A stretch of 64,000 nt of DNA from Potentilla sterilis (lineage: Eukaryota > Streptophyta > Magnoliopsida > Rosales > Rosaceae), in NCBI GenBank assembly GCA_963682095.1, contig OY821763.1, forward strand, positions 16,194,794-16,258,793, in the 5' to 3' direction. The notes below the pieces were generated by a model. The model was not told where the DNA came from and did no database searches. It saw only the letters and a list, made by a program, of their open reading frames with translations. The translations under genes and the position numbers were made by a program. Positions 36,085 through 47,263 of the stretch are shown piece after piece. Numbering within the stretch: position 1 is the stretch's first letter; each line of letters opens with the position of its first letter.

Positions 36085-37035
36085 TCATGTTTACTGACCC
36101 CAATAATCGATTATTGGGGGTCAGTAATCCCTAATAATAGAATACTGACCCCCAACAATCGATTACTGCCCCCCAATAATCGATTACTAACCCCCAATAA
36201 TATATTACTGACCCCCAGTAATCAACCAAATAACACCAATTGAGATACAAAGTTACTGTTTTTTTACCTTTTTCTTTTTTGTCCCTACTTCTGTTTTCTT
36301 CTTTGCTTTTTTGGTTTCTGCTCCACGTTTACCTCCTTCTTCATTTTTCTTCTTCTTGCTTGAGTCATTCTTCTTTGATTTTTTGGTTGCTGCTCCACGT
36401 TTACCTCCTGCTTCATTATTTTCTCCCTTCTTTTTTTTTGCACTGCGCGTTCTCTGTTTAATGGTGAACTGCTTCGTCGTTTCATCATCGTCCTCCTCAT
36501 CATCAACACTTTCACCCCTATCTTCATCATCACTAGCAGACCTGTCATCCTCATCACCATCAGATTTGGCACCCTCATCACCATCAGATTTGTCACCATC
36601 ATCTTCCTCATCGTCACCACTATGACTCCTTTCATCATCATCACCATCATCTCCGCCATCATCATGACAATCACCTCTATCATCTTCAAAATCATCTTCA
36701 TCTGGCTGATCAACTGCCTTAATGGCATACATGATACAGACACAATTATGTAAGCAAATAATCACGATTACTGACCCCCAATAATCACGATTACTGACCC
36801 CCAATAATCACGATTACTAACCCCCAATAATCACAATTACTGACCCCCAATATTCACGATTATTGACCCCAATAATCGATTACTTGGGGTCAGTAACATT
36901 GCAGCAGCAAGGCACCAAACCCTAAAGCCTAAAATTCATATCAGGAACGAAATTTTGAAGACATACCAACTTTACGATTACTGACCCTCAATAATCGTTT
37001 ACTGACCCCCAAAAATTTATTATTGATCCCCCTTA
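36085..37035. repeat. Further ACTGACCCCCAATAAT units flanking the first exons
   Basis: Clusters lie at 36094-36222 (including a palindrome at 36097-36127), 36765-36897 (at least six units, with CACGATTACTGACCCCCAAT spacing) and 36975-37035. Single or paired units also sit in the introns at 33466-33510 and 34105-34150. None falls inside a predicted exon. Confidence 0.85.
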
Positions 37036-37421
37036 AGCAGTTCAGTTTCACTTCAAAATACAATCATTAGTCACCCCAAATTGCAGAGGATGCAATACAA
37101 AGACTCGGAATGACAACGTAATCACCAAAACAAACATGCAATCCAAATATCATATCAGGAACAAAATTTGGGCACATAAACATCATTCAAACCGTAAACC
37201 CAATCTATTCAGTAAACCCTGGAATCATCAAACAACCACTATACCCAATTTCAACTTAACACAATGAAGTCGCATTCATGTCAGAATCTAACATAACTAA
37301 TCTGAATTTACCTTTTCCGCGGCGCCATAACTCTACTCCGGTCGATTGGCCGAGCGAGAGGACTAGAGAGTGAGCGAACGACGGAGATAGAGGGGGAAGA
37401 GATACAGCGGGGAGAGAGAGA

Positions 37422-37514
37422 GCGAACGAGGGAGAAACGGGGAAGAGAGGGAGAGAACGAGGGAGAAACGGGGAAGAGTGGGAGCGAACGAGGGAGAACC
37501 GGGAAGAGAGGGAG
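37422..37514. repeat. ~31-bp GA-rich tandem repeat upstream of the Ulp1 gene
   Basis: Three units of CGAACGAGGGAGAAACGGGG with an AAGAGNGGGAG continuation lie here. They fall in a GA-rich stretch (37340-37520) that would be the promoter or leader of the minus-strand gene. Confidence 0.85.
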
Positions 37515-37715
37515 AGATAACTGTTGAGAGGAAGTTATCGAGGGGTTAATTGATTAGGGTAAAGGGCTAGGGTAAATGTGTTCCCTTGAATATAACTGAA
37601 ATACATAAATTGGGTAGTTTAGACATTTTCTTAAGATTCATTGGTTTGGGATATAAACATTGGAATGGGCAATTTTTAAACCCATTTTGTGCAAATGGTC
37701 TTTCTCCCTATATTT

Positions 37716-38668
37716 TTTATATATATTGCTAATTTGGAATTCAATTAAACATGGAAGAAGAGAACAAATTTGCGATGATTCAATAGGCATGAGTAAAGTT
37801 TAGGAAAATAAAAAAGAAGATGAAGACTAGTTGATTATAAAACCAAGGGTTTTATGGGTTTAGATGACATTAGCTATTAAGGTATCCTTTTTCCACGACG
37901 TATTCAATAATTTTCTGGGCGTTGTTGCGGACTTGCGGGCGAGATCTTGTTGAGTTACTTATATTGTTGTTTTTTTTTTTATTCATAAATTATTAGCAGG
38001 GGCAAATGAGGATGATGAAAGTTTTAAAAACATAGAGAGGTGCAAATAGCAAATTAGGAGGTATGAATAGAACCCCCATATGAGAAAGGAATAATATAGT
38101 AAATAAATAAAAAATTAGCAGAAAAATGTGGGAGAGGAGAGTAGAGAAATAGTTCACAAACTACTTTGTTAAATCTACTTTCATTTTTAGGATTTTATTT
38201 TCACAAAATTCTTTATTTCTCCTTTTTTCTATTTTATTTTGTATGAAGTTGTGATGCTTTCCAATTTATAAAAAATAAATGTTTTGAACGCGCGAGCGCT
38301 ACCTTTCCGCATGCACAAGACGTGTGCAAGAAGACTAGTACTAGTACGTCTTTATAGCCACGATGGCATGGCATATGTAACCACATATGAGTATGTCATT
38401 TTCTTGAGTTAGAGCAGTTGTGATCGTACAATGTGATCCGCATCCTTGTAAGTTTAGATCAAATAAATTTTCTTCTCTTCTGACAAAAAAAATATATATA
38501 TATTCGAGTTCATGAAAACTGAGGGTGAGTGTGTGGTAAAATAAAAAATAAAATAGAAGGTTGTGTCTGAAGCCTGGTAGAAAACCTCAGACCCAAGCCC
38601 ATAAAATCCACTAGTATATGCCCAGCATAAAACCCGAATCATATGTCTCTTCATTTTGTGTGTCTTTA
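37716..38668. other. AT-rich intergenic stretch
   Basis: No gene or clear repeat is seen between the Ulp1 locus and the Harbinger element. Confidence 0.6.
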
Positions 38669-38894
38669 GAGCATATGCACCCATGCTTCTCCATCAATCC
38701 ATCAATTTAATTGCCTCCATCAGATACTATTCACTGCAAATTACTTTTCTGGGTCAATTTTTAGACACCCATGCAGCTCCATCACTCGTGCAATCACTAT
38801 TCATCAATTAAATTTTTTATTTAAAATTTTTTGTACATGATAATCAACCAATAGTCAAATGACATGTGGCATTTCTTTATTTTTTATCACCAAA

Positions 38895-39105
38895 ATAATT
38901 GTATAGATTTTCGATAAGATTTCAGACCAACCAAAATTCGACACGTGTATGTTTGTCGACCAAATAATGTCGTTGAATTTTCGATAGGATTTTTGATGAG
39001 ATTTTCGACGAACCAAAAATCGACATGTGTGTGTTTGTCGGTCAAATAATGTCATTGGATTTTCGATAGGATTTTCGACGAATGACGATTCGACACGTAG
39101 CATGA
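38895..39105. repeat. Tandem ~85-bp repeats in the Harbinger 5' region
   Basis: Roughly two and a half units share TTTTCGATAGGATTTTCGAC, AAAATCGACACGTGT-like and TTTGTCG(A/G)(C/T)CAAATAATGTC words. They lie between the left terminal repeat and the transposase start. Confidence 0.8.
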
Positions 39106-39249
39106 TCTTCAAACTCTATGATCCGAAATTTACCATAAATAAGGTTCATCACCCACTCTATACTCACTCAACATTCACGTACAACTCATATCTGAAATTT
39201 TCCGAAACACAATCCCTTACTTACTTCTCCACATTCCCTCAGCATTATA

Positions 39250-40503
39250 ATGAGCTTCTTTCGTAAATTGTTGAAGCAGAATCAACAACACAGCCAAGAG
39301 GACGATGAGATGATGGATACGATGATGAATAACGCGGCCATGATGATGGCACATCTTGATACTTCAGATGAACCAGAAGGACGCGGTTCACGTCCTGGTC
39401 GGTCTCCCAATCACCCAAGACACAGGTTATCAAGGGGAAAAAATCTCATGGAAGATTACTTCATCGAGCGTCCGATCTTCGGACCGGAAGAATTTCGTCG
39501 GAGGTACCGGATGCACGGCCATGTGTTCAACCGCATCATGACTGCCCTCTGCAACCACGACCATTATTGGCATCAAAGAGCAGATACCCTTGGAGTACTA
39601 GGATTGCTGCCACAACAGAAAATGACAGGCGCCCTGCGTATGTTGGCGTACGGCTCAGCTGCTGATCAATGTACTGAGATAACCAGGATGGGGGAATCAA
39701 CTACGTTAGAGTGCATGAAGAATTTTTGTCAGCAAGTGGAATGCATTTTTGGTCCAGAGTACCTCCGGGCTCCAACAAAGGCTGACCTTCGAAGGCTTCT
39801 AGCAAAGGCTGATCACCGGGGATTTCCAGGTATGATTGGAAGCATCGATTGCATGCATTGGGAGTGGAAAAACTGTCCAACCGGATGGCAAGGGGCTTAC
39901 ACCGGACGGAAGGGACGTCCCACAATTATTCCTGAGGCAGTGGCCTCGTATGACATAAGGGTATGGCATGCTTTCTTCGGTGTGCCAGGAGCTCAAAATG
40001 ATATTAACGTCCTCGATCAATCACCGGTCTTTGAAGGGCTCATAGCAGAAAACACCCCGTCTGTGACGTTTCACGTCAACGGAAGGAGATATAGCAATGC
40101 TTATTATCTGGCTGACGGAATATATCCAAGGTACTCAACATTTGTTAAAACTATGCCAAACCCTGAATCCCAAGCACAGAAACTATTTGCAAAGAAACAA
40201 GAAGCATACCGCAAAGATGTAGAGAGATGTTTCGGCATCCTGCAATCTCGTTGGGCGATCATTCGACATGGAGTTCGGTTGCACAAGAGGTCGACACTTA
40301 GAAACATAATGATGACTTGTATTATATTGCATAACATGATTGTAGAGGATGAATTTGTGGAGGATGAATTTGTCGAGCCAGAAGAAGAAGATCTACTAAA
40401 CCCACTAGCTGCAAGAGTTTATGATGGGCCGGTGGATGATCAAGGAGTTCGAATTTCTTTTTTACCAGTGGGAAGAGATGGACGAAACCAACATGCATTT
40501 TGA
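39250..40503 (+). CDS. PIF/Harbinger DDE transposase (HARBI1-like nuclease)
   Basis: A 417-codon frame with no internal break. It cuts and rejoins element ends at TTA sites. The DDE core is visible: first Asp in MIGSIDCMHWEW (about residue 202), second Asp in PGAQNDINVLDQS (about 257), Glu in KDVERCFGILQSRW (about 327), followed by the family's RCIILHNMIVEDE-type helix. Upstream, residues 60-130 form the usual helical N-terminal region (FRRRYRMHGHVFNRI, ALRMLAYG). The TGA at 40501 follows HAF, and 31 sense codons with family-like content (DRIDHLESAYIHNLLQNDL) continue in frame to a TAA, so the original end was probably farther on and was shortened by a single nonsense change, perhaps CGA to TGA. 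The catalytic part is intact. Length is normal for plant PIF transposases. Confidence 0.93.
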   Translation: MSFFRKLLKQNQQHSQEDDEMMDTMMNNAAMMMAHLDTSDEPEGRGSRPGRSPNHPRHRLSRGKNLMEDYFIERPIFGPEEFRRRYRMHGHVFNRIMTALCNHDHYWHQRADTLGVLGLLPQQKMTGALRMLAYGSAADQCTEITRMGESTTLECMKNFCQQVECIFGPEYLRAPTKADLRRLLAKADHRGFPGMIGSIDCMHWEWKNCPTGWQGAYTGRKGRPTIIPEAVASYDIRVWHAFFGVPGAQNDINVLDQSPVFEGLIAENTPSVTFHVNGRRYSNAYYLADGIYPRYSTFVKTMPNPESQAQKLFAKKQEAYRKDVERCFGILQSRWAIIRHGVRLHKRSTLRNIMMTCIILHNMIVEDEFVEDEFVEPEEEDLLNPLAARVYDGPVDDQGVRISFLPVGRDGRNQHAF

Positions 40504-40617
40504 GACCGTATTGACCACCTCGAGTCAGCTTATATCCACAACCTTCTTCAAAATGATTTAGTGGAGCACAATTGGGCTTTAGAAGCCAACCAACAATAAT
40601 CAATTATGGATTTGGTT

Positions 40618-40768
40618 AGGTATTGTATTTTAATTTTGTATTGTATTTTAATTAAGTATTGTAATTTGATTTTGTATTTTATTTTAATTTGGTATTGTAT
40701 TTTAATTTAGTATTGTAATTTTATTTGACATTGTAATTTTATTTGGCATTATTATTATATTTATATTA
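40618..40768. repeat. ~20-bp AT-rich minisatellite in the Harbinger 3' region
   Basis: About seven units of TATTGTATTTTAATTT with small variants follow the transposase ORF. Confidence 0.85.
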
Positions 40769-41156
40769 TTTTATTTCGTATAAAAATAACTTAAAAATAA
40801 GAAACATAAAATTACTAGTATTAGAACATAAAATTATTTCATATATAATAACTTGAAATTGAGGAACATAAAATTTTATTTGACATTTTAATTTTTTTTT
40901 ATAGACGCGTGTATTGCACGCGCCAGTTTTAAAAAAAAAAAACGCTGCTGGCAGAGCCCACGTGCGTGGGTCCCGCCATTTACCTCTCCATCACAGAGGC
41001 AGGCGTTGCCTGCTTGCCGGACTGATTATTGCTGGTCTGCTGGCAGGGCCCCACCTGCTTTTCTCCTTCTCTTTCACCCGCTGCATCTTCCAACTCAATC
41101 AATCTAGCAGCAAAGCTGCCAAATTGAGGTGATGGAGCTCAGGGCTGCATATGCTC

Positions 41157-41545
41157 TTACAACTGACTTTGAGAATTTGAGTCTTTGAGGTCTAGGGTTA
41201 GAGAAGATGCAGCAGTGCTTTTGCAGGGAAGCAATGCCAGGACTGATGATGATTTTTGAATAATGATGTCCAAGAATCAATTCTATAGTGGTTTTTTCTT
41301 ATTACATGCACCAGATGAATTTGGTTCTCTCATTTTCTTTTCCAGCTCATCTATATATGTGAATTGAAAAAGAATTGGATTAATATATGCATATGTCTCT
41401 GATACAAAGTCACAATTCATAATTTGTGAATTTACAAGCAAATTGTAACTTTAGAATTCATCTCCGGCCTGTTGAAACGTCAGAAGCCAATAGATAGAGC
41501 TCAAATATGCTTTGTGCATGCATGCATATCAAGAACAGCTATGAT
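41157..41545. other. Short gene-free stretch between two transposons
   Basis: It separates the Harbinger TTA duplication from the hAT target duplication at 41538-41545. No structure is recognised. Confidence 0.6.
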
Positions 41546-41699
41546 CAGTGGCGGAGCCAGGATTTTGGGAGCAGGGGAGCGGAAATTGGTTGCTCAAGCA
41601 TTCCAAAAAAAATTAAAAGATCTAAATATCGTAGAATTTAAATAACACAAATGTCATTAATACAAATGTCATCAATAACATTAAATGCATGAAATAAAA

Positions 41700-44140
41700 T
41701 TACAAAAGTGGTAGCTTGCGGTTTCTCATATCATGAAAACGTCGCATAATAAGTTCATTACTGACAGAAGCAAAAATATCTCTTTCAATATAAACCACCA
41801 AGCTATCATTCAACCATTGATTTCCCATTTTGTTGCGCAAGGGTGTTTTCACAATATTCATAGCAGAAAATACTCTTTCGACCGAAGCAGTTGCAACTGG
41901 TAAAACCAAAGCCAGTGTAATAAGCAAATACACATAATTGTATATTCGACTCCTCCTCGTGCTCACTAACTTCTCTGCAAGCTCACCAATGGTTGTCAAT
42001 GATGAAAACTCATGACTTGCTTTCATATCAATAATATAAAGGTCAAGTTGATCTTTAAGCTTCAAAAGATCTATCTCTTTGAATTCTTGAGGATAAAATG
42101 TAGCAAACTTAAAAACTTTCTCTTTGTCAAAGTGTGCAAACCTCATTTCAGGGCTCAAGCATGCCATACATAAAAGCAACTCCGTGTTTTGCTCATTGAA
42201 GCGATTATCCAATTCCGTTCTTTGTTGGTCAATTACATGAAAGAAGAGATCCATTCGGTAATGATGAAGGTTTGAAAGTTGTTGACCTCGACGCCGCACT
42301 CTTCCTTTATGAAATAAATCATCCATACTAGGAACATCAATATCATGTTGCCCACAAAAGGTTGATACTTCCTCAAGCAATTCATCAAAACCATCATCTC
42401 TCACACTTTGTAGCCTTAGCTTGCATACTCCAACCAATCTCATTGCATTCACAATATCTTGATCTTTCCTTTGTAGTGCTTTAGACAAGTCATTTGTGAT
42501 GCCCAACACAAGTCTCATGAAAAGTAGGTGAAACACAAAGTCAAAAGTTGTTATTTCTTCAAATAACCTATTTGCTTCACCTAGATGATCCGGGTTACCA
42601 TCATCAACAATCCATTCAAGCACACTAATCACGGCTTTAAATAACACAATAATACTAGCCAAAGTATCATAGTTAGAGCTCCAACGTGTATCACAAGGGC
42701 GAGTGAGATTAGTTTCTTGGTTTAACCCTCGCCCTGTTTGCAAATCACCAATATCAAGAGCTCTCTTAATAGCTTCTTGATGTCCCTCTCTTAATGCATC
42801 ACGACGTTTACACGATACTCCAATAGTATTAACCAAACTATTACAAGTTGTGAAGAACGTGGCAATATTTTCATTTCCCTTTGCCACGGCAATAAGTGCT
42901 AGTTGAAGTTGATGTGCAAAACAATGGACATAATATGCTTGAGGAAAATCTTGCTGAATAATTGTTTTAAGACCATTGAGATGACCCCTCATGTTACTAG
43001 CTCCATCATAACCTTGGCCTCTTATATTTTCCATGCTCAAATTTATCTTCTCCATCAAATTTTCAATGGCGTGTCTTAGTGTGCTACTAGTGGTCTCGGA
43101 TACATATTCAACACCCACAAATCTTTCAATAACTTTCCCTCTTTTGTTCACATAACGCAAAACCACTGCCATTTTCTCTTTAATGGACACATCCCTCGAT
43201 TCATCAACCAATAGAGAAAAGAATGTACCATCTATATCTTGAGTGATTGCATTAATGACTTCAATTGCACAAGCATTGGCAATATCTTTTTGAATTTCAG
43301 GGGAAGTATACTTGAGATTTCCTTTAGCATTTTCAAACACAATGGCTCTAACTTTCTCATCATGATCGGCAAGAAATCGCATCAACTCCAAATAATTACC
43401 CTTATTGCTAGACAATGCACTTTCATCATGGCCACGAAAAGCAAGACCTTGTTTCAACAACCATCTAGTGCAATCAACTGCAGCAGTCAATAAAGTGCGA
43501 TAATCAATAGCTTCTTGCTTTGTTGTTTTAATAACAAGGGTTTCAATGTGTTGCTTCCCATTCATTAAATCTAGACAATGTTGTGTGGCTTTGTTGTGAA
43601 GACTTCCAACTTTCCCGGCATGTTCCCGAAGCTTTGATGGTCCCTTTAATTTGCCCAATTTCTAAACCCCGTTGAAGTGAAAGCATCTTTTCCAAGCATT
43701 CCCGATTGATCAAACTCACTTTTGAAAAGATAACAATGAAAGCAAAATGCCGCATCTTTAGCCTTACTATACTCCAACCAACTAAATTCATTATACCATT
43801 TGATCCCAAAACGCCGGTTATCCTTCCCTATCAATGTGGTAGGCATTTCTTTCTCATCATTAGGTTGGCAAGGACCCCTTTGTAAATAAGCTCTTCGAAT
43901 TTCTTCTCGAAAATTCGGCTTATAAGTAATCATAGGAGGTCTAAGTCCGGGGTCTATAGGAAGATTAGCCAAGATTTCATTCAACTCATTGGCCGTACTT
44001 GAACTACCCACCGGATTACTTGAACTACGACTTGGATTACTTGAACTACCAACCGGATTACTTGAAGTTGAAGATTGAGTCTCACTATCCGGATTATCCG
44101 AAGAAGATTGTGAACGCAATTTCTTAAAGAATCATTCCAT
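41700..44140 (-). pseudogene. hAT transposase with TTF-type zinc finger and hAT dimerisation domain
   Basis: About 800 codons, close to complete. Order: a Ser-rich start with NPVGSSS-like repeats; a TTF-type finger region (RRFGIKWYNEFSWLEYSKAKDAAFCFHC); a DUF4371-like block (FRGHDES, GQGYDGASNMRGHLNG); a helical middle; and the C-terminal hAT dimerisation motif (VATASVERVFSAMNIVKTPL). Its role is to excise and reinsert hAT elements using 8-bp targets. Two lesions are seen: a TGA as third codon (44132-44134), right after the only well-placed ATG (ME then stop, then FFKKLRSQ), and a 1-base loss near 43650 between GFRNWA and KLKGPSKL. Everything downstream to the stop at 41700 is open for 652 codons. 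Few lesions suggest fairly recent inactivation. Confidence 0.9.
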
Positions 44141-44755
44141 AACTGTATAATTGAATTATAGAAAAGTCTTAAGAACTAACTAACTATAAATTATACCAAA
44201 TAAACATAAATCAAATGTATGCCATAACTCAATTTAACCATAGTCTATTATCTATACCAAACAATTATAATCAATTTAAACATAACTCAATTTAACCCTA
44301 ATCTATTACACTCAATTTAACAATTACTACTACTAATACATATCAACAATACAACCACAATTCCATTCAAATCATCAATTTAAACAAATACATATCTACA
44401 AATCCAACCACAATTCCATTCAAATCATCAATTGAAATTTAGGAAATTTAGGGATTTAAAATTTGTTACTTACTTGAGCTTGAATATTGAAGAAGGGAAG
44501 CTTGAAAGAACGGAAGGAAGGTGGCTGTGTGGAAGCAAGCAATGGCGGCGGGGAAGAGAGTTTGTGGTGGTTGGCGTCGCAGCTGCTGCTGTGCTGGGCA
44601 GTGGGCGGAATGCAATTTCAAATGAACTCTCTGTATAAAAATGTGGAAGCAGAAAAAAAACGACGTCAAAAGGGGAAAAAAACGACGTCAGAAGAGAACA
44701 AACGACGCCCAGCTGCACTAATCAAAACGCAGCGTTTTGAACTAATCAAAACGGG

Positions 44756-44842
44756 GGACATGGGGAGCGGTTGCTGACCACCGCGCTCAGTCCATTGATT
44801 TTCGGCGGACATGGGGAGCGGTTGCTGACCACCGCGCTGTGC
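44756..44842. repeat. 51-bp-spaced duplication next to the hAT right end
   Basis: GGACATGGGGAGCGGTTGCT with its GACCACCGCGCT continuation occurs at 44756 and 44807. The second copy runs into the terminal repeat, just before the CACTA insertion. Confidence 0.9.
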
Positions 44843-44865
44843 TGGCTCCCACTACTACAGAAATC

Positions 44866-45545
44866 GATTCAGATGACGGTTTTTAACCGTCATCTCATAT
44901 GCTGCCAAACTGTCATCTATCGCAATGTCATCTGTTGAAAACGCATTCAGATGACGGTTAAGACCCAAAAAAAACTGTCATCTACCGATCATAAGGATGA
45001 CAGTTGTGTATTCAGATGACGGTTGGCATTCATGGTGCCAACTGATGCCAACTTACGTGCGCATTTTCAGTGATGAATGGCATATATTTAGATGACAGTC
45101 GACTGTCATCTAATGCTACTTTTTATGTCAGTCAATATATCAAAGCAAGCGTCGTGTGATATCTTCTCAGACGTCATCTTTCATTTTTAATGACTGTCAT
45201 TTACATCTTCTAAAGATGACGGTTGTACGTTGTTCAGATGACGGTTGGCATTCATGGTGTGCGCATCTTGTGTCTGATGGCATGTAACCTGATGACACTC
45301 AAACCGTCATGTAAAGTGCAATGTAACGTCGGTCATATTGTCAAGGCGAATGTCATCTGAATTTTGAACAGATGTCATTTACACTATCATATAGTATGTC
45401 ATCTGAGCTCTCTTAGACGTCAGTCTTGCATAATGTTGTTTGTGTCATACGATTTTGGTTCAGATGTCACTCGTTTGTGTCATATGAATGTGTTTCTAAC
45501 GTCAGTTATTTTATGACTGAGTCTGTCATTTGAGTTCTGTCATTT
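44866..45545. repeat. CACTA left subterminal AGATGACGGTT repeats
   Basis: At least a dozen copies of AGATGACGGTT, its complement, or one-mismatch variants lie in ~680 bp. The first two are opposed (AGATGACGGTT at 44871 and AACCGTCATCT at 44885), a 25-bp near-perfect hairpin. In characterised En/Spm such repeats bind the TNPA accessory protein. Confidence 0.9.
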
Positions 45546-45912
45546 GAGTTCATTTGATATGTTACCAAATGAACAGTACTGACTAAATCCACAGTACTGG
45601 TTCATCTCCACATATAAAACCTGAATTCATGCAAATAAACCAAAACTGTAGGATAGTACTCAATAAACCTGCCATATTTATATGTCTCTACCTAGATCTG
45701 TTTTAAACCATGAGTAATAAATCACTTCTAAAAACACATGCATTGGCAGCAAAACCAAAATCAACTTCTTCCATCACAATTGTAGCTGCCAGTAGCAAAA
45801 AAATGACCAATTCAAGTCCACATAACTGTAATAGGATTGGCCATATACTATAGGTACCACTAGAATTCTGAGCATCCTATATACCAAAACATTTAACCTG
45901 CTTGTTACTCAT

Positions 45913-47219
45913 TCAAAGCTTCACATGGTTCTTCAATAGATAGCTTGCAATCTCATCCCTTACTTGGTCAATATCTTCTCGAGTGTACTCGTTTGCACGT
46001 CGATCTCTTTTTTCCCACTGATATCATTACACATATATATATCAAAACTGAAACTCAAAGAAGGTGGCAGTCAGAAAAATAGGTACAGATTTTACCTTTG
46101 TAGCAAATGCAAGTTCCGTGTCATAGATAATATCTCACATTAAGCGCATTACATAATAGCCACATTGTATGCCATCAGGTTGGTGTGGAATGCCCTGTAC
46201 CATAATTTGATGCACTGAGTAATCCAGAAAAATCTAATAGATAGCAAAGGTACTACTTTGTACTATTAAAATAGGTAACATACCCCCATGTTCTTCCATT
46301 TAGCCTTAAGGCTTCCCTTCCTTTTCCGGTGATCATTGAACTTTGATAATGCACTACATAGTAACCAAGTGATCATATTAAACAACCATTTAGAAAACTC
46401 CAAATTAAACCCTGATGCCTAAAATGTAAGTTTTAATATCAGGAAAAAGGAACCTGTCTACGATAGTACGACCTTCTCCAGTGAGCAGTCGCCTTGTAGC
46501 CGGATCCATAAAATAAACCACCTCCTTGTCTGGATGAATCAACATTAACATCCAATGTTGACTACAAGGACACATAATATTTAAAGTTTAGACCCAATCA
46601 GTTTACAATATACGGTATCCAGTGATAGGGTTATCAAAAAAAAAAACAAAAATTATCAACTTACTTTGCAAAGTAAGGCATCAAGAACATTTGACCATCC
46701 TTTGCTGAGATGAGTCGCTTCTTTAGTGCATTGCCCCTACTTGTCGGGGAACTATCAGCACCAACAGTTGCTGGGTCAATGTACCCTATCATGTCCTCCA
46801 TTTTTGAAGCCTTAAGAATATCAAACAGGTACCTACATTGACATAAACACACATAACCTAAAGATATTATTGTTTGTTACATAGAACTAGATGCATTACA
46901 TATACAGAGACACATAAGAACATGATATAGGTAAATTTACAAAGTCATACCTCATGTACACAACTATACAGTTCCCTGTAACCATTTCCATCTTTGCAAG
47001 CCTTAGAACATCAGTGTCCATCATGTAGGTTTTACGGATACTGCCAAACACATTCTCTTCAATCTCAAACTGAATACTTTGCCGCTCTGTGAATAACTGC
47101 TTACCCCAATCACAGAGTTGTTTCAGTGATGGTGTAAGTGTGTCAGCGATTGATCCCAAGTCGAATGGACATGAAGACTTGTCACATTTCTTTTTGAACT
47201 TATCCTTTGCAGGTTCATA

Positions 47220-47263
<44 letters not shown>

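Larger units (their letters stand above)
32188..36732 (-). pseudogene. Ulp1-like (C48) cysteine protease gene with coiled coil and acidic N-terminus
   Basis: Approximate exons: 36732-36253, about 36080-35115, 34753-34187, 34051-33693, 33607-33517, 33433-33344, about 33258-32999, about 32945-32669 and 32329-32188. The predicted order is an Asp/Glu-rich then Lys-rich segment, a ~300-residue domain like those preceding plant Ulp1-type proteases (KTGTHLDWELLQYV, IIYWFLENTRARPYI), a coiled coil, basic linkers, and a C48 core. The core shows HHFSLMIID, HMNPL where the catalytic Asp is expected, PQQDK and DCGPFVLHMMEEL with the nucleophile Cys. Family members cleave SUMO-like modifiers, but element-borne copies have no proven substrate. 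A 1-base loss near 35455 (after ELLQYV) breaks the frame, and Asn replaces Asp, so activity is doubtful. Exon ends were read by eye; small errors are likely. Confidence 0.75.
31830..37715 (-). mobile_element. Ulp1-protease locus with repeat-filled introns, class uncertain
   Basis: This ~5.9-kb region carries a multi-exon Ulp1-like gene (minus) and dozens of copies of a ~20-bp word, ACTGACCCCCAGTAAT or its complement, located between exons and on both sides. The right edge (37670-37715) reads, from outside in, GGGAGAAAGACCATTTGC, a plausible terminal repeat, but no inverted partner is visible at the left edge, where copia sequence resumes at about 31825. Ulp1 genes are known cargo of plant Mutator-like and CACTA elements, so mobile origin is likely; assignment to either class is not secured. 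Confidence 0.5.
38669..41156 (+). mobile_element. PIF/Harbinger transposon with TTA target duplication
   Basis: Terminal inverted repeats of about 27 bp (left GAGCATATGCACCCATG, right GAGCATATGCAGCCCTG as reverse complement, both leading to CTCCATCA) are flanked by TTA at 38666-38668 and 41157-41159, the classical PIF target site. It carries one long transposase ORF (39250-40503). I see no Myb-like second ORF, which plant PIF elements normally need, so it may depend on a partner in trans. Confidence 0.9.

Noticed and set aside
36311..36625. Plus-strand Ser-rich 104-codon frame
   Set aside because: Complement of the Asp/Glu/Lys-rich first exon of the Ulp1 gene.
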